Origin: Tigriopus japonicus
Taxonomy: Eukaryota > Arthropoda > Copepoda > Harpacticoida > Harpacticidae
Direction: 5' to 3'
Assembly: GCA_010645155.1 (NCBI GenBank)
Contig: CM021316.1
Location: 1,673,215-1,737,214 of the forward strand
Length of the DNA stretch: 64,000 nucleotides
Every line of letters begins with the position of its first letter. Positions within the stretch are counted from its first letter, which is position 1. The notes under the pieces are model-generated. The model was given only the letters and a program-made list of their open reading frames with translations. It was not told where the DNA came from and made no database searches. The position numbers were made by a program, and so were the translations under genes. Of the stretch, positions 15,001-29,600 are shown one piece after another.

Positions 15001-17480
15001 TGATTTGTTGTTGACTTCGAGGTTGCAGGCTGTCTATCTGTCTATCTTTACAGTGGACCACCAGGGTGGATTTGAAAATTGAAATTTTCACGAGGTCATA
15101 ATGTATTTCAACAAGATCTGACATTGAGGCAGATCAGGTAGATTTTCACAATTAACTTCCTTCGCTCACTTTCACTCAAATGACATAAAATGGTGAAAAT
15201 GTGCATTGAAAGCTCTGGTTGACGAACCATTCTCAAAGGTGAAACCAGTTTCCACGTTGGTTGCTCTCTCACTACGAATTCGTCTTGGAGAAGCCGTATT
15301 CGCTAAGCCGATCGAGAACTTAGCAAAAGTGCATTGACCATGGATAAGCTCGAGTGACGCCCCAAGAGATCAACAAGACAATCCCTTGAACTAAATTTGG
15401 GAACACAACACACATACTACACAGAGACGCCATGGAACACGTTGAATCAAAGTCACGCCAATTGACTTGGACAGGGCGGAGTTCTTCACATTCAACGATT
15501 ATCGGACGATGACGTCGCCACGTTCGGTATTTACTCCCCTGATCACTCAAGACTAAACAGTAGACAGTCTCCCCCCTCATGTCAAGTGAAAGATCTCATT
15601 CAGAGCACATAAAGATCATGGGGCTTCTTGAACGCAAAGGATTTTGATATGATCACAAGTCAGAAAATTATGTGCATATTCGAATCTTGGCATTCTTGGC
15701 AAACCGTCTTTGTCGTTCTGAAAGCTTGTTGCCTCTCTAGGGAGGATGATAATGATTTCCGCTCGGAACACATGTCTTGAAATGGGTTGACTTCTTCTGG
15801 ACTCGAACACTATTGTCTCAAGTATCTCTCAGGGTTGAAGAGCTTTTGAAACAAGTCAATTTTCCCCTTACAGGGCAGCTATTTCGGGTCTTGGAGAGCA
15901 CCCCTGAGGTCACGGTTCCACCCCCAAAGCTGGCTTTCTTGAAACCCCTCACCCACACACTAACTGGGAGGATGGGAGGGAAATATTTCAAATATTCCGA
16001 ATATTTCACATACGTTGAAAATTCCAGACCAACTCTGGAGCTCTTGTCTCCTCGGCCCGTCAAGTCAGTTTTCAAAAAGTTTGCTAGGAATCTGGAATCT
16101 GGTGTAGACATTCTTGGCCTAAAATAGTTCTGGCTTTGTACTTGATGAGTCAATTGGGGCTATATTGTAGTAATGGAGCAGATCCAGAAGCAGGAGGAGG
16201 ATTGTCTGAAGTATGTATCATTGACTGCATTTGTCCAATTGTTATTGCCGCTCTTTGTGGTGAATAGTAAAATAATGCATGAATAACACGAGCCGCTTTC
16301 AGACACCTCATAATTAATAGCCTTAGTAGTCCCTCAAAGCCATTCGTCATGTTTAGCTTTCTCGAACGTACCCGCAACGACTCATGTACGAAACGTATCA
16401 AAATCCTGATCATCCTTTGCCATTTTAGCCCATTATTTGCCCATCCATCACGAGTGGAGAGCCAAATTAGATCGAAACTTGCACAAAAATAGTAGTCAAA
16501 TGATGTTGGTGTTTACAACGAACACCTTCAAGAACCAGTTCGGGACAACTTGGCGAGTAATCGCGAAGAACAGTGAACAACTCATTTCACGACTCTGTTG
16601 GACAACATTGTAGGTGAATGGTGACCATTTCTCTCCATTTGAAATTCATCTTTAACCCCTGGACAGGATAGGACAGGTCTGATCCCTTTCATTATGGGTC
16701 CCAGTAGGCTGTCCATACTAATTGAACCCTCACAAGGTTACACAGTGCTCAACCGACAAACCATCCTACCAACCAACCAACCTCCAACAACAATCATCCA
16801 TCATAGAGGATTTTCTCCAATGGTTTGTGACCGATTGGATCAGGTGAAATGGGAAATTTCGGAAGCGTCTTGCTATGCCAGCAATTCGTTGAACTATTCC
16901 ACTTATTTAGAAAAGATTCCTAGATTCTCTTTCTCATGTTATTGGCAAAAAAAATAGGCATTGTCGATATGGCTAACCCGGGAATGTTGGTTGACGGAAT
17001 GTCCGTCAGTGTGTTTGTTTGTGTGGATATGTGAATGTTTATCTGTCTTACCTTGAGTTGTGTAGAGCAAAAAAAATGTCGGTTCAATTTGGAGATGTGA
17101 GAAATTTTCCTCTTGCGATTTGCGAATGAATCACCTTGATAACTTGTATCAAAACTGAGTTGAGGTTTTTCTTCTCAGGTTCACGGAATTATCTTCTGTC
17201 AATATAGACACTTTAAAAGGATGAATTTATGCGCTACGTACTCCAGCCTTTAAGCATGCAGGTAGCCACTGTCCTTATTGGGCAGACACACATGAAATGT
17301 AAACAAATTAGCTAGTTCTTGTTGGGGTGGAGAGATATCAGCAGCCTCCTCAAACGCGATTCAACTCAGGTGCAATCAAAAATTTGAGGACTCAAGAAGC
17401 AACGTGGGGCTGTTTCCGAACTCACTGAACTCACGGCACTACCTTCAAAACCTGCTCTCTGCAGGCTCTCCTCCCTTCTT
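1..17480. other. Gene-free stretch, left part
   Basis: I see no supportable coding exon here. Open frames are short, overlap each other on both strands, lack recognisable domains, and do not chain through matching splice sites. Visible structure is limited to simple repeats: GA runs near 1681-1695 and 3009-3024, a CT run near 5984-6006, a GTT run at 8516-8532, an A run near 834-850, and an AACC run near 16767-16782. It may be intergenic or part of a large intron; the sequence alone does not decide. Confidence 0.6.
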
Positions 17481-17657
17481 TGCCGCTTTCCAAGCGAAAC
17501 AGCCGTGCGCCCGATGGCACAAGGGCGCCCTCGTGAGGCACAAACGCGAGCACGAGAACCGCCTGCAGCACTGAGAAACGGGCGCGCTAAACGTCAGGAA
17601 CGGGCGCTCGTTTGATGGCGGTAGTGGCGAAAATTCGAAAAACGAAACAATATATAG
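17481..17657 (+). promoter_or_regulatory. CpG-dense island followed by a TATA-like box
   Basis: About 22 CpG dinucleotides fall within roughly 165 bp (17481-17645), far denser than the flanking DNA. A TATATA run at 17651-17656 follows directly. I see no coding exon downstream. The most economical reading is a promoter or enhancer of a non-coding or out-of-window transcript, but an unmethylated exon or a chance CpG cluster is possible. The strand is assigned only from the position of the TATA-like box. Confidence 0.3.
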
Positions 17658-20600
17658 GAGTTGTAGGGTGATGGCGAGGATGGCGAGGTTTCAATCCTAA
17701 AGAGCTCTTGAGTAGTATACTACTGGTAGGAAACTTGTAGCTTCTGTTAGCCAAACGCGAGCCTCCCAGTGATATTTGACCGTTCTTGATTTCGACGTTA
17801 TCAAACGAAGCGTCTGGGTCTGAAAAGATCTTCAGGAGGCGGAGGAGGCGAAGAGACTCTTGAAATGCTACAGGTGGGGAGAAAGAAAGAAAGACCAGCA
17901 AAGCTGACTTGGATAGAAAGAGAGAGAGGGGACTCGTCTCTGAATTTACTCACTTGATCTTTATTTCACCTCAAGCGTTCAAATCTTCGGGGCTCTTGGC
18001 TCTCAGACTGATTCCAGCAGATCATGACAAGTGGCAACATTGATGATGGGGGAGCACATGGCGGACGACACTGAGCGAAAAGTGCGCCAAATAAGAACAG
18101 GAAATGCCTCAGCTCTCTCATCAAAGATCTAAAGAGCCCTGAAGAGACCCACTTGATTTTGAGCTTGATGCTGGCAATTCAGTGCAGAAACTACATTGCT
18201 AGTGCTTTGGGGGTTTCCATCAGTGAGGCCATCCCTTTCCAAAAGCATGTGCCCCGCCTCACTTCAAATCTGTTAGCATGTCAACTTGCCCACTTTCTTA
18301 GCAGGACAACTGAACAATGGTTGTCCGGACCAAAGTGGACTTTAAGCTGAACGAACGAACGAACGAACCAATATGCATGCGTATTTGACTGGCATAGAAT
18401 GGCATTTTACCTCAAGCACAAAAAGTCTTGGCTTTGCAAAAGGACATTCAATTCAACACCACTCAACCAAATGCTTCCGTTTGGAATCCAACTTGAAGAA
18501 AGGTCTTATTTAGGAGCTCTCTTTCAACGGAAAAGAGGCTCAACCTTCGAAGAACACAATCGATTATGGAAGTCTGGGAGGGTCTTGGACATCATCACCC
18601 ATATGTACAGGCCGGAAATTTAAGTTGGAGGTATACAAGTCTGACTAGACGCGATCCCGTTCAATTTAGGTCCGCCCAACCCTTCATCTCATATCATTTT
18701 GAGCTCTAATCAAAAAGAGTTGCTCGTCATTGCAAGTGTATTGCACGGCGATGATGCAGACACCACATGAATAAGTGAGCCACATTCAAAGTCTTTTGTA
18801 AAACGAGATTCAAGCACACTTCAACCAGAGGAGAATAGGATTTTGATTTACAAAAGAGAGGCGCTGGAAAACCCTCGTTGGATTCGGGATTTTGTTTTTG
18901 AAACGAGCTAGCTCTCTTTCGCCTGGAGTTGGGTCAATTTCAGTACTGGAGGCAAGTATTGGGGCTCAATTGCAAAGCAAGTCAATCCTTGCCCGTCAGG
19001 CGCGAATGTCTCGGAATTCATCGTAGGTATGACGGTGGTGGCCAATCCTCATTTCAACTGCTTGATAACAACCCCCTTTGAAGTCTTTTCATGCCATTTC
19101 GACTCGATGGACTTCTTAACGTTGGAACGAATGTTACAATTACCATTCAACAATCCCCAAGGTCCACTCGAAACGAAAATGTGCACCACAGAAATGGGAG
19201 GCAACCTCCATGGAATGACCACGTTCGAGATCTTGTTTTACAAAGTGTTCCATAATAATAAATAATAATGATCAGAGAGAGACAAGAGAGCACAAGCCCT
19301 AGAATTTTCAAATTACTGCCATTACATCACCACCAAATTTTCATATCAGTGGTGGAAGAATGCGCTCGTATTATTACATTCTATGTTCCATATAGCACAC
19401 TTTTTTTACGTATGAGAATCTTGCCTTCTTCAATAGCCCTAGGAACTATTCTAAATACTCCAACTATTTCAAGACCTCGAAGCATTCGACCACTCTTTGA
19501 CCGTGAGTTGGCCCCAAAAATAATAGGATTTCCTCCGCCTTCTCGTACTTCTGGTACCACTTCTGAATCTCATCTTCCTTGGTTCTCTCAACCAAGGAAC
19601 TTGGCGTCACTACCGAGGTAACCAAGCAATCTGTTGTACAGGATGGTTCAAATTTGTCCAATACAACCAGGACTCCCCAGACATTGAATCCAGAATTTTG
19701 AATTTGACATTGAATTATTATGACTTTAGAAGACATTTTGGAAAGTTGTTTGTACAAACCTGCAGGAGTTCCAAAATCAGATATTTGTGATTTTGTGTGG
19801 GTCAATTGTTGGCCGACTACTTCTAAACTTGAAATTAACTAATCATGTCTCGAAAAAATTCCCTTCTCAATTATTTCGAAGTCTTAAACAATCCAAGTCG
19901 TTGCATAATTCATCTATCCAAAAGTTAATGATTAAAAATGACAAAAAATGAAGGATCGACAATAACCAATGCTGACACCTGATTTACCAATGCCTTCAAA
20001 TTTTGAGCACCCTGTGCTCTCTCTCCATCTCCGAATACAAGGGAGCGTGGTTCGTTCGTTCGTCACCACAACTTGGAGCAAAAGGTTGGTTAAGCCACTC
20101 GCCCAGAGCACTTAACCCATCAGAAGCAACTTCTGTCCAATCCTTCTCAAGATGACCATTAAACCATGGCCCAAGCTCGGTGGACCCTCGTCATAACCAT
20201 CACAGACATAGAAGCAGACTCGCCCATCTACTACTCTCTATCAACGAACGGATCCGAACCTCTCATCTATGGGAGTCCTCCTCGTAACATGGGAGTCAAC
20301 AGATCGAGTTGCCTTGGGCCAGAGTCGAGTGAATTCGTGGAAGCCGTAAACGCAACTGAGCACTTGTCGTACAATACAGAACGACAACCAGTAGACCAAC
20401 CTACCAACCAACCAACTAGCTCGTCAACTAGCCAACCATCACTGAAGGTGCTGATCCCCTGGTCCCAACCATTGCCTTGGCCATGTAAAGAGTAATGACT
20501 GGCTAAGTGATCGTGCATCCAGGAATTAGGAGCAAAGCGTCCAGAAACCGAGAGAGGACACACAATTTGGAGATTTTTCGTCCCCGAAAAAAAAATCTCG

Positions 20601-23600
20601 GGACAAAAAGAGATCGGAGAGACATGATAATGATGTTGTCAGCATTAACCGACCCACAGACAGAGGTGCAGGAGAGACTCTTTCTTCTAGTGTTCTTGAG
20701 AATGACAAGCACCCGAGTGAATCCATAGAGACAAGAAGTGTTTTCCATTCCTTTGGATGATTGATGGACAATTCCTTTCGGGGGGATTCAAAACAACGGA
20801 CTGACCGTCAGCCATTTGATTTGTACTTGGGTTGCTTCTTTCCATTTCTCCGAAGACCCGTAATTGTGAGATGAGGGGTAAATTATGACAACATTTCCAG
20901 GAGAAATTCGATTCAAGAGAGCAAGAACGAGCTCTTCGGGAAGCATTCCTGCCACTCGATTAGAGTATTCACGATCCTCTTCAAGAGTCTCCCGACTCTT
21001 GAACTCTGAATAGGGTCCAAATTTTCAGGGAGTTTTCTTGCCCGAGATCTTTTTTTAAATAACCCCCATGTCACTTCACCAAATTTAAGCCATCTCATTT
21101 TGGGTACCCCCTGGATGTCCTCCATCTTGGTATTTTGGGACCCCCGCGGGATCCACTCATCAGCCCGGGGGCGAACAAATTTTGGAAAGAGATTCACCAA
21201 GACGTGGAAAAATAGTGCACATCTCATCTCGCAGAATGGTTGGTGGGTTCTCGCTTTGCGATTCTGTCAATCCTCAGGGTTCAGCTCGAGAATGAGTTCT
21301 GGGCAATTCTTCGGAACGAATCGTCAAGAAAATGCCGACCGCCAATTTTTAGCACCGAGTGACATTTCCAGTCACCTCTGAGACACGAACAAATATAAGA
21401 ACACAATTCACATCACATTCGCCCTTTTCTTGGCTTGCGATGGTCCCGCTAATGGGAAGAACCAAAACAATGAATGGTTCTGGCTTCGATACTCGACATT
21501 GACCTTGACGAACAAGCGACCGATCTGAGGGAAGGAGGGATGTTGTCGAAATGGGGTCAGGACTTCAAGTTAAGCATTTCAGGATTTCGACTCTCCACCA
21601 AATTACTACCCCGGGTTTGACATTTCTGTAGTGGGTAGAACAAATTGAGTGAGCACCTCAATTTCCTGGATCCATACCCATTTCCAAATCTCGCACCTCG
21701 GCAACCTGCCAATTTGTTCGGCTTTTCGACTCGAGATACGCCCCGAAATCGTGAACCCCGAGTTCAGGATATTTCATCGTTTCTTATGGGAGAGTATGAC
21801 ACAACACCCAAAACCAGGACAAGAGGAAATGGGATCCCTTGGAGAACCAAATCAGATACATTTCGAGTACATATGAGGTCAGAATGATGTATGTCTTCCT
21901 GTCCGGGAGACCTCATTGGTCACTTGGCAATTTCTCCGTTTTTACACTCGACTCCATTGTGTGGATGTCAATTTGGCGTTAAAGCTCCTCATGTGAGCGA
22001 GATTAGTACTGATCCCAAACTAGAGAGCTCTCCTTAAGGATTTTAAGGTTTTTTGAAGGGGTGGGTCTGTTCAGTTTAGAACTCACCGCGGAAACTGATT
22101 CACACACAAAACTTCTCCCGTCAAAAAAAAAGCCAATTACATGGCCACCACTGAAAGAGACAGACAGCCTCCAGGGAGGTATGGAGAAAGATGGAAACAG
22201 AACCGATGGATTGGTTTGTGGTTCTCCAATTGAAGGGTTTGACTACAGTGGGTCATGGGTCTGAGCTTCACTTTTCAAATCGGACAATCAAGTTGGTTTT
22301 AGGGGGAAGAGAGCTCAAGAAGCATAACCCACTATACCGTTGTCACTCTTTTGTGACTGGGGTAACATGCATATCGACAGCGAACAATTCCACCCTGCTG
22401 AGAGCAAGGAGTACAATTTGTTCTCGCTTTTTCACCTCTTCCTGCTCAAAAAGAGACCTCTCGAGAGTCCGCGTCATTCAAATCGAAGCGGCCGAAATCT
22501 GCAGATTTATTGTATTTTTTAGAGGCTGAGATCCAACTTTGGAGTTCGTTCATGGTGTGCTGCTAATCAATGAGAGATTGAGTGCTCCTCTCTGTGCTTC
22601 CGAGCTCCTTGTCTTGAATTTGATGGCGATTGTAAAGCCATATTGGGATTTTGACCAGCTTCACACACGCATGTAGTAGTGGTACCTTGTCCGGCAATCA
22701 ATCTTGTCTCTTGTTAGGGACACCTCTTTCAATTTATAGGTGGATTCAAATGAATAATGACCCCTCCCTTCAGAATCACTTTTAGAGGAGGGTTATTTCA
22801 AGTGTGAGCGATGCACACGTGAGTGCGTGTCAATGATTGTTTGCTCAAAGTCAAAATTAAGCTATCATCATAATTGAAAAACTCCAAGGTGTCATTCATC
22901 CTCAGCTTCGTCAGTGTCTTGAGACGGACAATCTTGGGCGTCAATGCTCAATTTGTTCATTGATGTGAATTCCAAGTAGATTACCAAATCATCAATTTAA
23001 GCCAATAAAATATCCTAATTATGCGATTGGGAACCAAAATTGAAATTGACAATCAAACATACTTTCCTTAATTTTGTTCTAGATAAGGAGTCCAAACTCC
23101 TTTATATTTATGCATTGAATATCCCCTAACCCTCTACTAACACCAAACATTTTATTATTTGTTGTCTTATAGTCGTTCATCTAGTAGTGATTTGAATCTG
23201 TGCCAAATCACAGAGAACATATGCAAAGTGGTAATCTTTTCTCATGCCTTTCCCCCACTTGAAGTGATTGTTAATTACATAGTTGGATATTGAAAATTTC
23301 TACAATTATACCTACAAGTCACATAAGCCGTGGGTAGGAATTATATCCAAATGCACCCCAATTAGTTATTTTTGCATTTCACCTCGTGAATGAGGAGTGA
23401 GTGTCTGGTGGGAAGAGTGGGCTTTCATGCAAAATTGTATGTTTTGAAGGTTCATCCATCTTTGTCGGTTGTTCTTGAAGTCTGTGATTAAATGATTAAG
23501 TGTTAGCATTCCCTACCCATTATATGGTTTCCAATCGGACCGGAAACAAACATGTTTGCGATCAAGCCCGTCTAATTAGGTCCTTCTAAATGCGAAGAAA

Positions 23601-26600
23601 TACATCCACATGCGACCTTTATTTGAGTGTATTCTAGCATTGGTTCACAAAGTCCAAATTTTGCCCCGGAAATTCCAGATTGGTATTATGAGGTTCCCAT
23701 CACGGCAAAAGCTAAGTGTTTATTCAATCTCCTGTGGGCCCACCTTGTCAAGGTTAGATTTATGGTTTACTAAGAAGCCGATCCTAAATGTATCATTCGT
23801 GATCCATTCAATTTGGTGTCTAGTAACCATAACTCATCGATCAATTCACTTAGAGATAATTGAATTGACGGTTTAGGAAACATTGTAGGCTATAATATAT
23901 AACAAGGAAGCAGAAGTTGCTTAATAACCTTAATTAGTACGAAATTGGGAGCGATTAACTCAAACCTTTTGGAACTCGAGGGAGCTTTCAAAAGCAAGCG
24001 ACGCAGTTTCAAACATACCTGAAATAATAAAGGACAAAAAGTAATTAGACATAGTTTGAGATCGAGAATCTAGATTGAGGTGTTTAACGGTTGAACAAGT
24101 TCAAACCCGGGCGATGCATAAATATTTATGCGGCAGGCTGTTTAGGGGAACGGGTAAACAAATCATTCAGATAATGTGTAGCCCAATTATGAAAACCATT
24201 TTCCGGGAATAGCTGACAATCAAACTTTACATTTTTGTCATTTTCCACGGATAATTACACTGCTTTCAAGTAATCAATTTACAACAAGTCCCAAAATTTG
24301 CGTCCGGTTACGCATAATGCCCACCGAAAATGAAAGCAGACAATAACCACAACAATGGAGCTTGGATTTTTTCTAAAACGTTTTATTCGGCAAAAAGTTG
24401 TCGAAAAGGTAAAATTTCGGAATTGTTTTGAAGCTCTGCGTTTTTGATCGATTTAACTGAAACCTGGTGTAACATATCAAGCTCTCTCCTAAATTTGTTG
24501 TTTATTTAAGGACTTTGTTAGCTTCTGTTTTCTGCTCCGGTCAAAACACAACACAACATTTTTATCTTTATTTAAGAATCTCAATAATTATCCATGGGGA
24601 CATTGAGAACTTTGGTTAAAACGAATATTTTACTTCCGGGTGCCTTTCGGGACAAGCTGTAGCCTGACATTATTAAACTGGTGAACCGAGTAATGCTACC
24701 GAAGCAATTAATGTTTCTTGTGTCATTTTGAGAGTGAAGCATTTTTCACCACGTCCCACTGGCTAATGAGAGCAAGTCAGAGTGGGGTCTATGGTTCATT
24801 AAATATGCCATTGCTTATAATTGAAACCAAAAACAAGTTTGGCGTTTCAACAAACCAACCTTCCCTCTGAAAGTTCGATCATTCAGGGAATCGAAACACT
24901 CTCTCGAGTTAGTTTAGGAATGTTTTCAAAATACCTTTCGGTAGTCATAAATGTCACGGATCACAATGGATATTTATTTTGATGTCGGGGTCACCTTCAA
25001 CCCCATGGGGGCCAGACAAACTGAGAACACTGTCGGACGGACACTTCAAAACCGCCTTTTTCGCTTGTCCGACCACGTGAATGGGGTCGAAAATTGAATC
25101 GACAATGATGATCTGTTAAAAAGCCATTCATTATGGCCGTAAATACCGAGTTTGGTGATCTGATGTGTCATCTCTTTGCACTAAAAAGGGGTTAGCGAGG
25201 TTTCCTTGGAATTGCGTGATGGTCAAACAAAGCAAAGAAAATCGATCGACGTGCATCTTTCCTGAGAACATCTCTTTGGACTTTTCTTCAATTATTTCAG
25301 ACGGAAGGCTTACTTACGATTAGTGCCTAGGTTTGTAACTTCTTAGAAATATTTTACTTCCAGCTAAATATACGCATATTTTACATCCTAAGACAAGTCT
25401 AAAGTGAGAAATGCTATGTCAAATAAGTAACTCCGCATTGCTTTCCCTTTTCTCATCGCGGAATGTGGCTAAATAGCGGAAAGATCTAATCCCCAATAGG
25501 TAATATTGCTCCCATTTAAGCGGATGTACGTGGCCTTTCTGGTCGTTAGAAGAACATGCTCTGGTTTTTCAAATCGTCATTGAAGTTTAACCCGAGCTAG
25601 TGGAAGGTTTTTTTTCTAAAGAAGGTAACAAGTGGGAAGTCAATCTCAGCGAAGTACTGAACGTATACTATCAGTGGCGCTTTAGAATAATGTGACACCT
25701 TTCATGGGAATGCACATAACGTTTCAATTTAGATGACAAATCATGCTCAGGAGAACCCTGAGAATGGCGTCTTGACAATTACGAGCACTTTGAGAAGTAC
25801 AACTATCACGTTCACTTGAAGACCAGGAGTTCCGAAAAATTGCTGCTTTTCAAGTTTTCATAACACCACCACAACAAAACAGCCTCTCGCTGAGACTCAC
25901 CAAGTGGAATGACACCTCAACTTTCTATTCACGGACTAACTTCCATGTAACCCTTTTGGGGAACACTTGGTCACTGATGAAAATTTGAAAATTTGATCAC
26001 AAATTAGGGCTTCATTTTCCATTACTATCTCAACATTTAAAGTCATATCAAGTTGCTCTGATTTGAAAATCCCGCTTTGTTGTAAGGAGTCAGAATTTCA
26101 GCGTTGCTAAAAATGTCGGGTTAGTTCCACGCGTTTCTTACATGTTAACATTTAATTAGTAGCTGATAAATGGATGAATCTTGATCTGATCAGAAATTTG
26201 TCACATTAATGCGATATGTTTCATCGTTCTGGTCATCTTTGAATCAATTACAACAGTGCAAATGGTACAGATTGTGATGGAGTTTAGCTCCCGTAAAAAA
26301 TCTCACCCATTTTAGAAAAAGTCGAAATTGCCCCGAATTACGACAACCACGAAATGGGTCTCTCTTTCAAAGGCAAAGGATGGTTAAACAAGAATAGGCA
26401 AGTGCTTATTAGATGATGTGAGAGATTGAACATGGATTAAACTTATGTGTACAGGCTTGAAACATAATTAAACTCCCAGACATTATTCTACACCCCAACA
26501 AGGACTCACTTTAGCTCGTCGAGCGTCTTCCTAAAATTTGTTATTGTTGTCGGTTAGTAAAATAATCATTACTCTCAATGAATGAGCGTGAAATTACAAG

Positions 26601-29600
26601 ATCGTCAGAGGGCCCGATCTGAAAAGCAGAGAACCAGAGCACAGATTTTGTAGCGACTAGAAAAGTCTTTGCTCTAAAACTAAATCATTTACCTAATGTC
26701 CCATGTTGGGTGCATGTATTCAGGTTCATTAAAATAATCCGACAATACGTCGTTCGCTTTGTTTAACTTGATTGAAACTCAGAAGACGAAGCTCTGTGGC
26801 CATTTAGTTTCCCACCCCAAATTTGCTAGTATTTGGTTGATCATCATCACGATGATGATAATATCAAGCAGATAGGGGTAGCATTAAATTTTCAATGTGG
26901 TAGCCACATCATTTTTCAAATGCATTCTCCTTGACGCCTTCTCCTCCCTCTTTCTTCAAAGAAGATTTGACGAGAAATCCGAAAACAGCCGAGGACATTA
27001 AAAAAGGGGGTACTAAACATTTTCTCCAGCACAGGTACCCAAACATAACATAAAAAATGCTACATAAGATAATCTTTGATTTGAATGAGATTGATTCTCA
27101 CAACAAAGAAATAACTCACATTTTTTTCAGTCCAATAAAGTGATTTTTGCCGCGATAGCAGTCGGTTTACTTTCATGCCGTACTTATGAGGGTCTGTGAC
27201 ATAATGAAAGCTGAATAATTCATTTACTAGCCAATGTTGGAACCTGAGCTGGAAAACGTCATAATGGCATTTTCGAAACAACGTGTTTGTAATAACTCTA
27301 TCAGGCGACTCAACAACGTGAAGCACCGTGAAATTTGTTATAACGCGTTTGATTTCTCGCCCCGTGAACTGAGCTCGACAGGATTCTTCTCCCTAAACAT
27401 TACAATCAAAAATTTAGGCCAAGACTAATCCGAAAAGTCTCGAGTATGCTCACCCCAAAAATGGTTCGCGACTAAACCAACAAGACTCGATTGTAGAGAG
27501 CTTTCATTGCAAAAGATATTATAATTCAATCCTTTTCCACCCGTAATCCCCTGATTAGCTCCCTTTTGAGTCATCATTAGATCTCGCAGCAAACTTGAGA
27601 TCTCTTTTCTCTGTCTCCGCTCTCTTTCTCTCTCAACAGACGGATCACAAAAAAAGCCCGATGCAAATCTCGAAGACAGCGAAAAAGAGTTTTGATAATC
27701 CGGCAAATAAATTCTGCACGGCGAACTCGATTCCAAAACGAGAATTGGTTTTAATCCTTTGGCTCTCGTGTTGTCGGTCAATTTAAGTGATACTAGGATT
27801 GAAATAGGTTGATTGGCTTGGAAACGGGTGTTAGGATGACATTTGTTTGGAAATCTTGACACGGTGAAGAAAAACAACAACTCAAGTTTTTGGGGGCCTG
27901 TTAAACAACCGAGAAATGGACAAAAAGCCTTTGAAAAGAACCAATTCATGCCCGTTGAACAATTAAATCCCGGAGGCCCGAGAGCAAAACAAAAATCTGG
28001 AGAAACAAAACGCTTTGTTCCTTTTGAGCGCAATGCCAACATCAACCACTGTACTACTAGTTCTACTTCTACACCCCACACAACCATTGGAGAGTGAGTG
28101 AGTACTACACGGATAATGTTGGTTTGAAGCCAGTGGAGATGGACGACAGCTCAGGCTAAGAGTCAATTTCCACGGACGATGAGGCTAAGAGGCGATGGAT
28201 CTGTCGATCTTTATCTGGACCAGCCAATCGGTTCAGGGAGAAAAGTTCTGAAGACGCCTTCTAGAGTTGGGGGTAAAGTTTCATGGGATTGTGTTTTTAT
28301 TTTTTCTTCAAACGAGTGTGTTAGGAAAAATGTGGTTCAAAAGAAATAAAAGTCCTACACTAGCGCTCTTCCTACGTTTGGGAGGTCCCTTTTTATTTTG
28401 TATGACCTCCCACAAAAGTGTCGTGAAGTCATCAAATTTCCCTTTTTATCGTAAAATGTTTTTCAACGTTTGACTTGTATTTTGTTACTTAAAAAATGGC
28501 GCAAAAATCAATGTTAACTTGACCCTGCTTAAACAATTTCATGAACAATTTGAGCCCTTTTAAATGTACCCAAAAATTTGCAGATTAAAACAATGAACGA
28601 ATTTTGGAAGCAAACAGCAGCTATTCTTTCACTTTACTTTTGTGGAAAAGAGCTTTTGCACGATTTTACTTTTTCAAATAAAATTAATATTTTTTTCAAC
28701 TTCTCTCATTTTTAGAACACAAATTTGTCAATTCTACAAAAAAAAACTCTTTTTGTTTGTAAACTGATTTTGCTTGTTTTCAAATCAAATTATTAAAAAA
28801 GGAAGAAAAAATATCAAAACGGTGACTAGAATAATAGAAGCATCCTTAAATACAACTGACCTGAACCGATGTTATTTTTTTGTTTTGCCACCATAATACA
28901 ACATTTAATTCAAGTTGAGATAGAGAAATCCACTCTCATCAAATAATTGAGCTTCCTCCACACTTAATGTATACAAATGCTCACAAAACATCACCTTTCT
29001 TGCTTCAAATATTGCGTCTAGAATCTCTTCTGCAACTTGGACTATGGTCGTATTTAGACAAGGGTCATCGTGACAAAGTCATAAAGCTTCTCTAATGAAG
29101 CCATTGGAAGTACCGAAGAAATGTCCAGCTCCAAATTTCGACCTCACCTCACATCATGAAATACTCAGTCGTGTCTGCGAGCCGACCAGCTCTTATAAAA
29201 ATGCTTCAAATAACCTGAGACCTGGGTCCGAATATTCCGCAATATCCTCCCTCCTTGACCGTTAAATATTCATCAAAAAGCAGGTAAAACTCTCATTAGG
29301 AGAGACCCAGCTTGCTTTTATAATTAAGCAAAAACCAGCCCACCAAGAAGACCTTCTGTAAAACGAGAAGCCACAGATTTCAAATGAGAAATAGGGGACG
29401 CCAATGGAGTCTCTTTTAAAATCCCAATTTCCCTTCCCTCTATCTTAACACTTGAAGCACGGGATCAAAAGGATATTATGGTGACCATTTGTCAGAAGTC
29501 ACGAAACCAAGAGCTGAATCGCTTCCAACACCTCTTTCTTCTAGTTTTCCAGTAGCTTGCCTCTGTTGTAACTAACTCTATTGTGAGAGATCCAAATCTA

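Noticed and set aside
15786..15803. tRNA-like B box (GTTCGAGTCC on the minus strand)
   Set aside because: No A box and no cloverleaf could be formed from the surrounding sequence.
15777..16153. Overlapping frames of 116 and 111 codons on opposite strands
   Set aside because: They are mirror frames of the same DNA; neither shows similarity to known proteins.
27425..28087. Longest open frame in the window, 220 codons, minus strand
   Set aside because: It has low-complexity stretches (RERERRQRKE from a CT microsatellite), no domain, no partner exons, and other frames overlap it. It is consistent with chance in mid-GC DNA.
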